Assembly: GCA_022820365.1 (NCBI GenBank)
Contig: JAJEFO010000134.1
Location: 1 to 50,624, forward strand
Direction of reading: 5' to 3'
DNA length: 50,624 nt
Source: Silicimonas sp.
Lineage (GTDB): Bacteria > Pseudomonadota > Alphaproteobacteria > Rhodobacterales > Rhodobacteraceae
Shown here: positions 24,327 to 32,669 of the stretch, piece after piece
Layout of the letters: each line of letters starts with the position of its first letter
Numbering within the stretch: the stretch's first letter is position 1
The notes under the pieces: model-generated
What the model saw: only the letters and a program-made list of their open reading frames with translations
Told to the model about the DNA's origin: nothing
The model's database searches: none
Position numbers and translations under genes: made by a program

Positions 24327-25373
24327 GTGTCTTGTCGTATCGTAATTCTGGGCGCGTCCTACGGATCGCTTCTCTCGACGAAGCTGTTGATGGCCGGCCA
24401 TGCCGTCACGCTCGTCTGCCTGCCGGACGAGGCGGAACTGATCAATTCGGCGGGAACGATCGTCAGGATCACCTTGAAGGGTGAAAGCGAGCCGCGCTTG
24501 ATTCGGTCTGGCGAGCAGCCCGGACGCCTGGATGCGAAGACTCCGAATGAAGTGGATCCGGACGAATACGATCTCGTGGGGCTGGCCATGCAGGAGCCGC
24601 AGTTTCGTGCACTGCCGGTCTGGGGGTTGATGGACAAGATTGCCGAAGCCGAGAAGCCGTGCCTGTCGATCATGAACATGCCGCCGCTTGCCTACCTTCG
24701 GCGCATTCCCGGGCTCGACACGGAAGCGCTGAGGCACTGCTACACCGAGCCGAGGGTATGGGATGCATTCAACCCGGACTGCGTGACCCTTTGCAGTCCG
24801 GACCCGCAGGCGTTCCGGCCGCCAGAGGAAAGCCTGAATCTCCTGAATGTTGGGCTGCCCACCAACTTCAAGTCGGCGACGTTCGCGTCAGTGGCGCACA
24901 ACGCGATCCTGAAACGCTTGGCCGAAGACGTCGCTTCCGTCCGATTGGACGGGCAGGACGTGCCAGTGAAGTTGCGCGTGCACGACTCTCTCTTTGTGCC
25001 GTTCGCGAAGTGGTCGATGCTCCTGACAGGAAACTACAGGGCGATAACGCCAGATGCGCCCCGGTCGATCAAGGAGGCGGTTCATTCCGACATCGAACTG
25101 TCCCGGGAGATCTATGCCTGGGTGGATTCTGTTGCTGCACGGCTCGGAGCCGGCCCGGATGACAGTGTGCCGTTCGAGAAGTATGCCAAGGCAGCGGAGA
25201 GCCTTCTTAAGCCGTCGTCGGCCGCACGGGCCGCATTTGCGGGAGCTCCGCATATCGAGCGCGTGGACAAGCTCGTTCAGGCAATCGGCAAGACGCTCGG
25301 CCTCGAGAACGCAACCGTGGACAACACCGTAGAAATCGTCGACGCCCGGCTTGCACTGAATCGATCCGACTAA
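24327..25373 (+). CDS. Rossmann-fold oxidoreductase, ketopantoate-reductase-like
   Basis: The 348-residue protein begins with a Rossmann dinucleotide-binding segment, CRIVILGASYGSLLSTKLLMAGHAVTLV (about 3-30), where the GxGxxG glycines appear as GASYGS. An all-helical C-terminal half with KWSMLLTGNYRAI near 230 follows, as in ketopantoate reductase/ApbA-like and opine-dehydrogenase-like proteins. GTG 24327 is chosen because AAGGAG (24315-24320) lies six bases before it and the Rossmann motif begins at once. It stands alone between blocks. It might reduce a 2-oxoacid; no specific substrate can be named. Confidence 0.6.
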   Translation: MSCRIVILGASYGSLLSTKLLMAGHAVTLVCLPDEAELINSAGTIVRITLKGESEPRLIRSGEQPGRLDAKTPNEVDPDEYDLVGLAMQEPQFRALPVWGLMDKIAEAEKPCLSIMNMPPLAYLRRIPGLDTEALRHCYTEPRVWDAFNPDCVTLCSPDPQAFRPPEESLNLLNVGLPTNFKSATFASVAHNAILKRLAEDVASVRLDGQDVPVKLRVHDSLFVPFAKWSMLLTGNYRAITPDAPRSIKEAVHSDIELSREIYAWVDSVAARLGAGPDDSVPFEKYAKAAESLLKPSSAARAAFAGAPHIERVDKLVQAIGKTLGLENATVDNTVEIVDARLALNRSD

Positions 25374-25704
25374 GGATCAGGCACGAGAGAGCAGAAAGAT
25401 TTGCGGACCCTTTCGATTGCCCGCGGAGATGGACGAATCCAGGCATGATGGAGACCGCGATGAAGTCGGTCTTGCTGATGCCGGGGAAGGCTCTCAGCCT
25501 CAAATGAGGGCCGCTTGTTTCCCGTTCGCCTTGCCCTCACCAGGTGCGCCGCTGACCGCGCATGACCTTGCCACTCACTGGCACCCGTCAGTTTGGCGCA
25601 CTTGCTGACAGCTTGCGGGACAGGGCATTCAATGGGCGGTCAATTTTGAGGCAACTTGCCAAGGCGTGCCCTCATCCGGCAGAGCCGGGCCGCGCGTGTA
25701 GTCA
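25374..25704. other. Intergenic region between convergent genes
   Basis: The 331 bp separate the ends of two convergent genes (Rossmann oxidoreductase and puuD). Only short open frames without motifs are seen. No repeat or T-tailed hairpin was noticed. Confidence 0.45.
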
Positions 25705-26946
25705 TCAGTTTCTGCTGCGTGTCGCGTTGCGGTACCAGGCAACGATTATGGCGCGGCTGCCCGCGTCCATGGTTGAAATCGCGTTAGGCGGCGGCATGGC
25801 ATGGGTCACGCCCGCTTGGAGAAATATCTGCCTTGCGTGGCGCGCGACGTCGGATTCCGTTTCCAGGACCACGCCGTTCGGAGGCCAGTGCATGCCTTCC
25901 CAAACCGGCTCGCGCGCGTGACACATCGAGCAGTTGCCAAGCACCACGTCAAACACATCGCCAAACCCGTCGGCCGAAGCGAATTGCCGCTCAAGGGGCG
26001 TGAACGCACGCGCTTCGGCCTCTTCCAGGCTGTCGAGCATCGGTGCCACCGAAAGCCACGCCATGATGACGAAGAGAATGGCCGTGGCTGCCCAGGTCCA
26101 GTGCGGCCCCGATCCCGTCGCGTGCATCGTGTTGAAGTAGTGCCGGATCGTGACGCCTGTCAGGAACACCAGGCTCGCGATGATCCAGCTGTATTCCGTC
26201 GCGAAGGCAAGCGGATAGTGGATCGAGAGCATCAGGAAGATGACTGGCAGGGTCAGGTAGTTGTTGTGCGTTGACCTGAGCTTGGCGATCTTTCCGTATT
26301 CCGGATCGGGGGTGCGACCTGCCTTCAGATCCTCCACGACAATCTTCTGGTTTGGAATGATGATGAAAAAGACATTCGCAGTCATGATCGTCGCGGTGAA
26401 TGCCCCGAGATGAATGAGTGCGGCACGGCCCGTGAAGAGCTGGTTGAGGCCCCAGCTCATCACGACGATTATCAGGAAGAGGGCCAGCATCATCGCAGTG
26501 GGATGGTCGCCGAGCCTGGACTTGCAGAGAAAGTCGTACAGAAGCCAGCCCACGCCGATCGACGCGGCTGAGATCAGGATGCCCTGCCAAAGCGACAGGT
26601 CCGCCCTGGTCGGGTCGAGCAGGTACAGCTCTCCGCCGAGCCAGTAGATGATCATGAGGAGTACAGCGCCCGACAGCCACGTCGTGTAGCTCTCCCATTT
26701 GAACCAGACCAGGTGCTCCGGCATGTTCTCTGGCGCGACGAGGTATTTTCGGATGTGGTAGAAGCCGCCCCCGTGCACCTGCCATTCCTCGCCATGCACG
26801 CCTGCGGGCAGGTTGGGTGCTTTCTTCAGCCCGAGATCGAGCGCGATGAAATAGAACGACGAGCCAATCCAGGCGATCGCCGTGATGACGTGAAGCCAGC
26901 GGACCGCGAAGGCCACCCAGTCCCAGATTGCGGCGAGGTCGTACAT
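25705..26946 (-). CDS. puuD: Urate hydroxylase PuuD with C-terminal cytochrome c domain
   Basis: The 413-residue protein starts with the urate-oxidase N-terminal membrane domain: WLHVITAIAWIGSSFYFIALD near 17, KWESYTTWLSGAVLLMIIYW near 86 and about eight transmembrane segments. It ends in a small cytochrome c domain with heme motif CSMCH (about 334). PuuD oxidises urate to 5-hydroxyisourate and passes electrons through the heme to the respiratory chain. ATG 26946 is used because conservation starts at MYDLAAIWDWV. It diverges from a LysR gene across 100 bp holding two nested inverted repeats. Confidence 0.95.
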   Translation of the reverse strand: MYDLAAIWDWVAFAVRWLHVITAIAWIGSSFYFIALDLGLKKAPNLPAGVHGEEWQVHGGGFYHIRKYLVAPENMPEHLVWFKWESYTTWLSGAVLLMIIYWLGGELYLLDPTRADLSLWQGILISAASIGVGWLLYDFLCKSRLGDHPTAMMLALFLIIVVMSWGLNQLFTGRAALIHLGAFTATIMTANVFFIIIPNQKIVVEDLKAGRTPDPEYGKIAKLRSTHNNYLTLPVIFLMLSIHYPLAFATEYSWIIASLVFLTGVTIRHYFNTMHATGSGPHWTWAATAILFVIMAWLSVAPMLDSLEEAEARAFTPLERQFASADGFGDVFDVVLGNCSMCHAREPVWEGMHWPPNGVVLETESDVARHARQIFLQAGVTHAMPPPNAISTMDAGSRAIIVAWYRNATRSRN

Positions 26947-26993
26947 GGCGTGCGTCCCTTGATGTCGGTTCCAGGGCAGACTAGGCGGGCGAG

Positions 26994-27049
26994 CATTGTT
27001 CTGGTATTGAGGTAAGATACCAAGCTGCATCAAAAAAACCAGAACAATG
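26994..27049. promoter_or_regulatory. Nested inverted repeats in the puuD/LysR divergent promoter
   Basis: CATTGTTCTGGT (26994-27005) and ACCAGAACAATG (27038-27049) are perfect 12-bp inverted repeats 32 bp apart; the ATG of the LysR gene (27047-27049) is the last part of the right arm. Inside them GGTAT (27003-27007) and ATACC (27017-27021) form a second dyad, GGTAT-N9-ATACC, resembling LysR-type sites. Binding at both dyads could control puuD and repress the regulator itself. Confidence 0.6.
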
Positions 27050-27979
27050 TCCTATTTCGACAACATCCGGACCTTCGTGCGTGTCTACGAACTAGGCAGC
27101 ATGTCCGCCGCCGGGCGCGATCTCAGGATTTCGCCTGCGGTCACATCCTCGCGCATTTCGCAGCTGGAAGAGCATCTGAGCGTCCGTCTCTTTCAGCGCA
27201 CGACGCGAAGCCTGACGCCGACCGAGCAGGGCCGGGCGTTCTACAGCGGGGCTTGCGCGGTTCTCGAGTCTGTCGAGAATGCCGAAGCCCAGGTGGTCAA
27301 CATCACGGAAAACCCGAAGGGGTCGCTCTACGTCGCTGCACCACTCGGTGTCGGGCGTCGTCTTGTTGCGCCGCAAGTCCCGGAATTCCTGAAGCTGTAC
27401 CCGGAAGTGAGCGTCAGGTTGCGCCTGACCGATCGCAAGGTCGACCTGACGACGGAGGGCCTAGATCTCGCATTCTTCTTGGGCAAGCCTGAGGACAGCA
27501 ATCTCCGCATCCGCAAGTTCGCTGATGTGGAGCGCGTCCTCTGCGCTTCTCCCAGGTATCTCAGGAAGCGCGGACATCCGTCTGACGGGGACGAACTCAT
27601 TGCCGACGGGCATGAGTGCCTCAACCTGCGGTTTCCCGGCGCAACCGAATTCCAGTGGCGCCTGACAACTTCAGAGGGTCCCAAGCGGTTCCGGGTGACC
27701 GGGCGCTATGAGTCGGATGACGGGGACGTGTTGACCGACTGGGCACTCGCCGGACACGGCGTCGCGTTGAAGCCAGTCTTCGAGGTGGCCGAGCACCTGA
27801 AGACCGGACGCCTTGTGCCGGTGGCGACAAAGACGCCGCCCGAACCGATCCAGATGGCTTGCCTGTTCACCCACCGCAGGCGGCAGGATCCGAAGACGCG
27901 GCTCTTCATGGAGTTCATGATCGAACGGGTCAGCGCGATTGTCCGCAATGCCGAGAAGCGGGTTCAACTGCCTCGGTAG
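27047..27979 (+). CDS. LysR-family regulator of the urate block
   Basis: The 310-residue protein has the N-terminal LysR HTH (YFDNIRTFVRVYELGSMSAA, then SSRISQLEEHLSVRLFQRTTR) and an effector domain of the CrgA-like branch. ATG 27047 is inside an inverted repeat and has no good Shine-Dalgarno, so translation may be leaderless or weak. It diverges from puuD and its 3' end overlaps uraH on the other strand by 16 bp. It most likely responds to urate or a ureide and controls neighbouring genes; this is inferred from position. Confidence 0.9.
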   Translation: MSYFDNIRTFVRVYELGSMSAAGRDLRISPAVTSSRISQLEEHLSVRLFQRTTRSLTPTEQGRAFYSGACAVLESVENAEAQVVNITENPKGSLYVAAPLGVGRRLVAPQVPEFLKLYPEVSVRLRLTDRKVDLTTEGLDLAFFLGKPEDSNLRIRKFADVERVLCASPRYLRKRGHPSDGDELIADGHECLNLRFPGATEFQWRLTTSEGPKRFRVTGRYESDDGDVLTDWALAGHGVALKPVFEVAEHLKTGRLVPVATKTPPEPIQMACLFTHRRRQDPKTRLFMEFMIERVSAIVRNAEKRVQLPR

Positions 27980-28317
27980 GTCGAGTAGCCGAAGGGCGAG
28001 AGAAGCAGCGGCACATGGTAGTGCGATGCCTCGGGCATGCAGAACCTGACTGGAACGACATCGAGAAATCGCGGTCTTTCGGCCGACGCTTCGGCGGCGG
28101 CGTGATAGTCTCCTGCGTGAAAGACGAGTTCGTAGACGCCGGTCGCGAAGCTGTCCTCGGGCAGGATCTGTTCGTCCGTCCGCCCGTCGCTGTTCGTCAC
28201 GAGCGTCTTCAGGTGCGTGCGCGTGCCGCCCTCGATCTTGAAAAGCTCGATTTTCAGCCCCTCGGCCGGACAGCCACGGGCCGTGTCAAGCACGTGCGTT
28301 GTGAGGTATCCCGCCAT
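27964..28317 (-). CDS. uraH: 5-Hydroxyisourate hydrolase
   Basis: The 117-residue protein is of the transthyretin-like family. It begins LTTHVLDTARGCPAEGL, contains NSDGRTDEQIL near 43 and ends with the diagnostic YRGS motif (FGYSTYRGS). It hydrolyses the PuuD product to OHCU. ATG 28317 is used since the conserved LTTHVLD begins five residues later. It overlaps the tail of the convergent LysR gene and diverges from puuE-uraD. Confidence 0.96.
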   Translation of the reverse strand: MAGYLTTHVLDTARGCPAEGLKIELFKIEGGTRTHLKTLVTNSDGRTDEQILPEDSFATGVYELVFHAGDYHAAAEASAERPRFLDVVPVRFCMPEASHYHVPLLLSPFGYSTYRGS

Positions 28318-28392
28318 GTCAGTCCCTCCTGAATTCAATGCCTTATATCCTCGGACACCGCCGGGCCGCAAAGCGCACCTGTCAGAAGGCAC

Positions 28393-28411
28393 CTTCAAGT
28401 ATATTTTGAAG
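28393..28411. promoter_or_regulatory. Inverted repeat in the uraH / puuE-uraD divergent promoter
   Basis: CTTCAA (28393-28398) and TTGAAG (28406-28411) form a perfect 6-bp dyad with 7-bp spacing in an AT-rich tract. A small palindrome CAATT-C-AATTG (28414-28424) and GGTTT-N9-AAACC (28429-28447) lie just downstream. The 149-bp gap is thus dense in symmetric sites, likely shared by both divergent operons. Confidence 0.45.
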
Positions 28412-28466
28412 TGCAATTCAATTGTCTTGGTTTACAAGTGGCAAACCTTGGAGATGGAGGCCATCC

Positions 28467-29879
28467 ATGACGCGCTATCCTCGTGACATGACCGGCTACG
28501 GCGCATCACCGCCCAATGCCAACTGGCCAGGCGGGGCGAAGATCGCCGTGCAAATCGTCCTGAACTACGAAGAGGGCGGCGAAAACTGCATTCTCCATGG
28601 CGACGCGGCTTCGGAAGCGTTCCTCTCGGAAGTGACCGGCGCCCAGCCCTGGCCGGGACAACGCCACTGGAACATGGAGTCGATCTACGAATACGGCGCG
28701 CGCGCCGGGTTCTGGCGGGTCCACAGGATCCTGAAGGAAGTTCCGGTTACGATCTACGGCGTGGCGACAGCGCTTGCCCGGGCGCCCGAACAGGTCGCGG
28801 CGATGCAGGCGGCCGGATGGGAGATCGCGAGCCATGGGCTGAAATGGATCGAGCACAAGGACATGCCCGTTGAGGAGGAACGCGCGCAAATCCGCAAGGC
28901 GATCCGCCTCCATGCCGAGGTGACGGGAGCACCCCCGCGTGGCTGGTACACCGGGCGCTGCTCCATGAACACGGTCGATCTGGCGGCGGAGGAAGGCGAG
29001 TTCGCCTACATTGCCGACAGCTATGCCGACGATCTTCCGTACTGGATCCGGGCGGGCGGAAAGGACCAGTTGATCGTGCCTTATACGCTGGATTGCAATG
29101 ACATGCGGTTCGCGATCCAGGCAGGTTTTGCGTCCGGAGACGATTTCGAAACGATGGTGAAAGACGCATTCGACGTTCTCTACGAGGAGGGTCAGGCTGG
29201 TGTTCCGAAGATGCTGTCGGTCGGGCTTCATTGCCGGCTGATCGGTCGCCCAAGCCGTGCGGCCGCGCTGCGCCGGGTGTTGGAGCATTTCCGGAGCCAC
29301 GACGGCGTCTGGTTCGCGACGCGGCTCGAGGTCGCCGAGCATTGGGCAGCGGAACATCCTCCGGTGCACAAGGTACGGCCCTCGGAAATGGACCGGGAGA
29401 CCTTCGTGGCCGAATTTGGCGGCGTTTTCGAGCACTCGCCCTGGATTGCCGAGGATGCACATGCGCTCGAACTTGGGCCGATGCATGACAGCGCAGTCGG
29501 CGTTCATGCCGCGCTGGTTCGCATTTTCCGCACTGCGCCCAGAGACAGGCGCCTTGAAGTGCTGGCTGCGCATCCAGACCTTGCTGGCAAGCTGGCCCAA
29601 GCCAAGCGGTTGACGGACGAGTCGACTGCCGAGCAGGCCTCTGCCGGTCTTGATGCGCTGACCGACGAGGAGCGAGCGACGTTTACGAAGTTGAACGACG
29701 ATTACACTTCCAAGTTCGGATTTCCTTTCATTATCGCCGTGCGTGACAACACCAAGGCATCGATCATGGAGGCATTCCGCCGCCGGATCGATAGCGACCG
29801 GGACGCCGAGTTCGCGGAAGCCTGTCGGCAGGTCGAACGGATCGCAGAGCTCAGGCTGCAGGAGAAACTTGGCGCATGA
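28467..29879 (+). CDS. puuE: Allantoinase PuuE fused to OHCU decarboxylase UraD
   Basis: The 470-residue fusion joins a polysaccharide-deacetylase-type allantoinase (PuuE, about 1-300; VQIVLNYEEGGENCILHGD, ASHGLKWIEHKDM, LSVGLHCRLIGRPSRAAAL) to a UraD domain (about 310-470; FEHSPWIAEDAHAL near 324, LLAAHPDLAGKLA-like VLAAHPDLAGKLAQAK, and KFGFPFIIAVRDNTKASIM). UraD turns OHCU into S-allantoin, and PuuE opens allantoin to allantoate. Such fusions are known in alphaproteobacteria. ATG 28467 follows GGAGG. Its stop overlaps allA by ATGA. Confidence 0.95.
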   Translation: MTRYPRDMTGYGASPPNANWPGGAKIAVQIVLNYEEGGENCILHGDAASEAFLSEVTGAQPWPGQRHWNMESIYEYGARAGFWRVHRILKEVPVTIYGVATALARAPEQVAAMQAAGWEIASHGLKWIEHKDMPVEEERAQIRKAIRLHAEVTGAPPRGWYTGRCSMNTVDLAAEEGEFAYIADSYADDLPYWIRAGGKDQLIVPYTLDCNDMRFAIQAGFASGDDFETMVKDAFDVLYEEGQAGVPKMLSVGLHCRLIGRPSRAAALRRVLEHFRSHDGVWFATRLEVAEHWAAEHPPVHKVRPSEMDRETFVAEFGGVFEHSPWIAEDAHALELGPMHDSAVGVHAALVRIFRTAPRDRRLEVLAAHPDLAGKLAQAKRLTDESTAEQASAGLDALTDEERATFTKLNDDYTSKFGFPFIIAVRDNTKASIMEAFRRRIDSDRDAEFAEACRQVERIAELRLQEKLGA

Positions 29880-30403
29880 GCATGACCCTCTTGGCACAAC
29901 CCCTCACATCGGAGGCCTTCGCGCCGTTTGGCGATGTTCTCGAAGCCAGAGGCGTTCCCGACAGGATCATCAATCGCCGCCGCTGCGGCCGGTTCCACGA
30001 CCGTGCCCGTCTCGACTTCGGAACGGATGGGCGTGCGGGCATCAGCGTCTTTCAGGGAGAGCCTGTTGCATGGCCAGTAGAAATCGCCCTCGTCGAACGG
30101 CATCCGGAGGGCAGTCAGGCCTTTGTTTCAATGTCCGGCCACCCGTTCTTGGTCGTGGTCGCGCCGGATGAGGGCGGCGCGCCGGGTATGCCGTGCGCCT
30201 TCATCGCCGCGCCCGGTCAAGGCGTGAATTTCCATCGTGGAACATGGCACGGGGTCTTGACGCCCCTGCATGCGCCAGGACTGTTTGCGGTCGTGGATCG
30301 GATTGGGGACGGCCCGAACCTCGAAGAACACTGGTTCGAGGCCCCGTATCTCGTCGAGCCAGAAAAGGAAAGTGCCGAAATGGGGTCGGCATCGGCACCG
30401 TAG
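29876..30403 (+). CDS. allA: Ureidoglycolate lyase
   Basis: The 175-residue protein has the AllA cupin-like fold: LTSEAFAPFGDVLEARG near 10, FQGEPVAWPVEIALVERHPEGSQAF near 59, and FHRGTWHGVLTPL near 120 where the paired His are typical. It splits ureidoglycolate into glyoxylate and urea. It overlaps puuE-uraD by four bases, so they are coupled. The next credible gene on this strand is the HigB toxin, 700 bp on. Confidence 0.94.
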   Translation: MSMTLLAQPLTSEAFAPFGDVLEARGVPDRIINRRRCGRFHDRARLDFGTDGRAGISVFQGEPVAWPVEIALVERHPEGSQAFVSMSGHPFLVVVAPDEGGAPGMPCAFIAAPGQGVNFHRGTWHGVLTPLHAPGLFAVVDRIGDGPNLEEHWFEAPYLVEPEKESAEMGSASAP

Positions 30404-30478
30404 CAGGGAGGAAACTCTTGTGGCTGATGCATCGATCCGGACTTCGAAGCAATCCCACGACCCAAACCAATTATTTGA

Positions 30479-30682
30479 GTCCACAGCCTGGCCGACATCT
30501 TCGGCAATGAGATCAGCCGCGATCTGCCGGCCTGGCTGTGCAGCAAAGACCTGATCGCCCGCGGTCTGCGGTCGTCGCGACCGGTGGCGCCGCATACCTT
30601 CGTGACGACGGAGACGCTTCTGGCGACGTTTGGTCTGCAGAGCCTGCGCGATCTTCGGGACCTCGAACCTTCGGAGTTGTAA
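30479..30682 (+). pseudogene. C-terminal fragment of a ScpB-like (SMC-ScpAB) gene
   Basis: The frame from 30479 (a stop lies just before, at 30476) to TAA 30680-30682 reads LADIFGNEISRDLPAWLCSK, then LIARGLRSSRPVAPHTFVTT and FGLQSLRDLRDLEPSEL. The run R-G-x-R-S-S-R-P-x-A-P-x-T-F-V-T-T followed by FGLxSLRDL is the end of the second winged-helix domain of plasmid-type ScpB proteins. ScpB is normally about 180-250 residues, so two thirds are missing. It looks like a deletion or insertion scar between allA and the HigBA module. Confidence 0.6.
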
Positions 30683-31013
30683 TGAGTTTACAGGTCGCAA
30701 CCATAAATTGGTTACGGGCTCTCACGTTGGATCTTCAAACGAATCCGTACGCTCGTGGCGCGGGAACGCCGCCTCCTGAACTCGCTGCCACGACTCCACA
30801 CTGGACGAAGCCAAAATCGCGATTCAGCGAATTCGGTTTGGCAAGTCGGCAAGAAACTTCATCTTCGTTGGGCCTCTGAGTGTACATTGTCGTGCCGGAT
30901 TGCCGCCGGGGCCAAATTTCGGTTGTTGAGGTTGCACGCACCGTGCCTGGCTTGCCCACCGAAGGAAATGGGTGCGCCCACCTCGCCTGAACGCCTGCGA
31001 TTTAGTAGATCGC
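30683..31013. other. Intergenic DNA, scpB scar to HigBA promoter
   Basis: No gene is supported in these 331 bp. A small perfect dyad AACCA-TAAAT-TGGTT lies at 30699-30713. The composition drops in GC compared with flanking genes, consistent with non-coding joining DNA. Confidence 0.4.
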
Positions 31014-31088
31014 TTGACATGAGGGGCAGCGCCCCATATAAAGTAGTTCCCGTTTTGGGAGCATTATACTTGACGTGTATTCGGGAAC
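31014..31088 (+). promoter_or_regulatory. HigBA promoter with two operator-like dyads
   Basis: TTGACA (31014-31019), a 17-bp spacer and TATAAA (31037-31042) form a near-consensus sigma-70 promoter. Its spacer contains the perfect dyad GGGGC-AGC-GCCCC (31023-31035). Downstream, GTTCCCG (31046-31052) and CGGGAAC (31082-31088) are another perfect inverted repeat, ending 14 bp before the toxin ATG. These are likely sites for HigA autorepression. A second weaker promoter (TTGACG at 31070, CATATT at 31093) is possible. Confidence 0.65.
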
Positions 31089-31102
31089 GGTGCATATTGC
31101 CT

Positions 31103-31396
31103 ATGCGGATCATCGCCAAGAAGACGCTCCGGGAGTTCTGGCAGCGTCACTCAGATGCCGAAGAGCCACTTCTCGCCTGGTATCGGGAAGTGAAGCAAGC
31201 GGAATGGGACACACCGGTCGCCCTGAAGGAGATGTATGGCAATGCGAGCATCGTCGGCGACAACCGGGCGATCTTCAACATCAAGGGCAACGATTATCGC
31301 CTTGTGGTGAAGATCAATTACCAGCACCGGGTCGTCTACATCCGCTTTGTGGGTACGCATGCCGAGTACGATGCCGTAGACGTGAAGGAGGTGTGA
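31103..31396 (+). CDS. higB: HigB-family toxin (RelE-like mRNA interferase)
   Basis: The 97-residue protein fits the HigB family: MRIIAKKTLREFWQRHSDAE at the N-terminus, AWYREVKQAEWDTP near 25, IFNIKGNDYRLVVKINY near 57 and a C-terminal YIRFVGTHAEYDAVD. HigB toxins cut mRNA on the ribosome. ATG 31103 is taken because homology begins there. The antitoxin starts one base after its stop, with AAGGAGGTG inside the last higB codons as ribosome site. The operon begins at a near-consensus promoter. Confidence 0.92.
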   Translation: MRIIAKKTLREFWQRHSDAEEPLLAWYREVKQAEWDTPVALKEMYGNASIVGDNRAIFNIKGNDYRLVVKINYQHRVVYIRFVGTHAEYDAVDVKEV

Positions 31397-31397
31397 G

Positions 31398-32618
31398 ATG
31401 GGAAATGTCAAGCCAATCCGGTCTGAGCAGGACTACGAAGCGGCGTTGGGCCGAATCTCCGAGCTCATGGATGCGGAGCCCGAAAGCCCGGCAGGCGACG
31501 AGCTCGATGTGCTGGTCGATCTCGTAGAACTGTACGAAAGCAAAAATGTGCCGATGGGCTATCCGAGTCCGATCGCCGCGATCGAGTTTCGCATGGAACA
31601 GGCAGGTCTGCGCCCCGCAGACCTTGCCACATTCATCGGAAGCCGCGCCAAGGTCTCGGAAGTTCTTTCCGGTAAGCGTGCAATCACCATGTCGATGGCG
31701 CGCGCGCTACATGAGCATCTCGGGATCCCGGCGGACGTGCTGCTGCAGGAGCCGGATGTCGACCTGGACGATCCGTGGGCCGAAATGGATTGGAGCCGGT
31801 TTCCCGTCAAGTCGATGGCAAAGTTGGGCTGGATTCCGGAGACACCCGAACTAGCGGGACGCGCCGAACATGTCATGCGGGATCTGATAAATCGAGCAGG
31901 GGGAATGGATGTCGCGGGTGCCGCGCTCCACCGAAAGAACGATCACGCGCGCGCAAATGCCAAAATGGACCCGTATGCGCTCAAGGCGTGGTGCTGGCAG
32001 GTCCTAGCAAAGGCCAACGAACACCTTCCGAAGGCGCGATATGAACGTGGCACCATAACTTTGGATTTCCTGACGAAGGTCGCACGGCTGAGCTGGTCGG
32101 AGGACGGTCCGCGACTGGCGAAGGAAATGCTGGTCAAGCGAGGCATTTCACTCGTGATCGAAAGGCATCTGCCGAGGACGTATCTGGACGGGGCGGCACT
32201 CCGGCTCGGTGATGGCAGACCAGTAATCGGACTCACACTACGCTACGACAGAATCGACAATTTCTGGTTCTGCTTGCTGCACGAGCTGGCCCATGTGGGT
32301 CGACACATGGACAACGACAGGGGCGAAGCCTTCGTCGACGACTTCACGCTTCGGAAATTCGAAGGGAGACGGGAAGACCCCAAGGAAAGGCAGGCCGACG
32401 AATGGGCGGAGGAAGCCCTTATTCCGCGCTCGGCCTGGGAAGCGAGCGCAGTGCCGGACCGACCGACAGCCATGGCCGTGATGAATCTCGCCAACGCCCT
32501 GCAGGTGCATCCGGCGATCGTCGCAGGAAGGGTTCGATACGAACGGAAGAACTACCGGCTGTTATCGCAATTCGTCGGGACCGGCGAGGTGCGGCGACAG
32601 GTTGGCATGGGATCCTGA
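31398..32618 (+). CDS. higA: HigA-type antitoxin fused to ImmA/IrrE metallopeptidase
   Basis: The 406-residue protein has a HigA-like N-terminal half (about 1-120: DELDVLVDLVELYESKNVP, then an XRE HTH with LRPADLATFIGSRAKVSEVL and SGKRAITMSMARALHEHLGI). The C-terminal half (about 240-400) is an ImmA/IrrE (COG2856) zinc peptidase with HELAH in LLHELAHVGRHMD near 294 and ERQADEWAEEALIP near 333. Simple HigA proteins are about 100-130 residues. It probably neutralises HigB and represses the promoter; the peptidase part might cleave HigA itself or another repressor under stress. That last role is inferred. Confidence 0.88.
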   Translation: MGNVKPIRSEQDYEAALGRISELMDAEPESPAGDELDVLVDLVELYESKNVPMGYPSPIAAIEFRMEQAGLRPADLATFIGSRAKVSEVLSGKRAITMSMARALHEHLGIPADVLLQEPDVDLDDPWAEMDWSRFPVKSMAKLGWIPETPELAGRAEHVMRDLINRAGGMDVAGAALHRKNDHARANAKMDPYALKAWCWQVLAKANEHLPKARYERGTITLDFLTKVARLSWSEDGPRLAKEMLVKRGISLVIERHLPRTYLDGAALRLGDGRPVIGLTLRYDRIDNFWFCLLHELAHVGRHMDNDRGEAFVDDFTLRKFEGRREDPKERQADEWAEEALIPRSAWEASAVPDRPTAMAVMNLANALQVHPAIVAGRVRYERKNYRLLSQFVGTGEVRRQVGMGS

Positions 32619-32669
32619 GGTAGCGGGCCGACGAGCATCCATGACTGGCTGGGAGCTGGACTTTCCTCT

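Noticed and set aside
28506-29897. 463-codon open frame on the minus strand
   Set aside because: It lies opposite the puuE-uraD fusion, whose motifs are clear.
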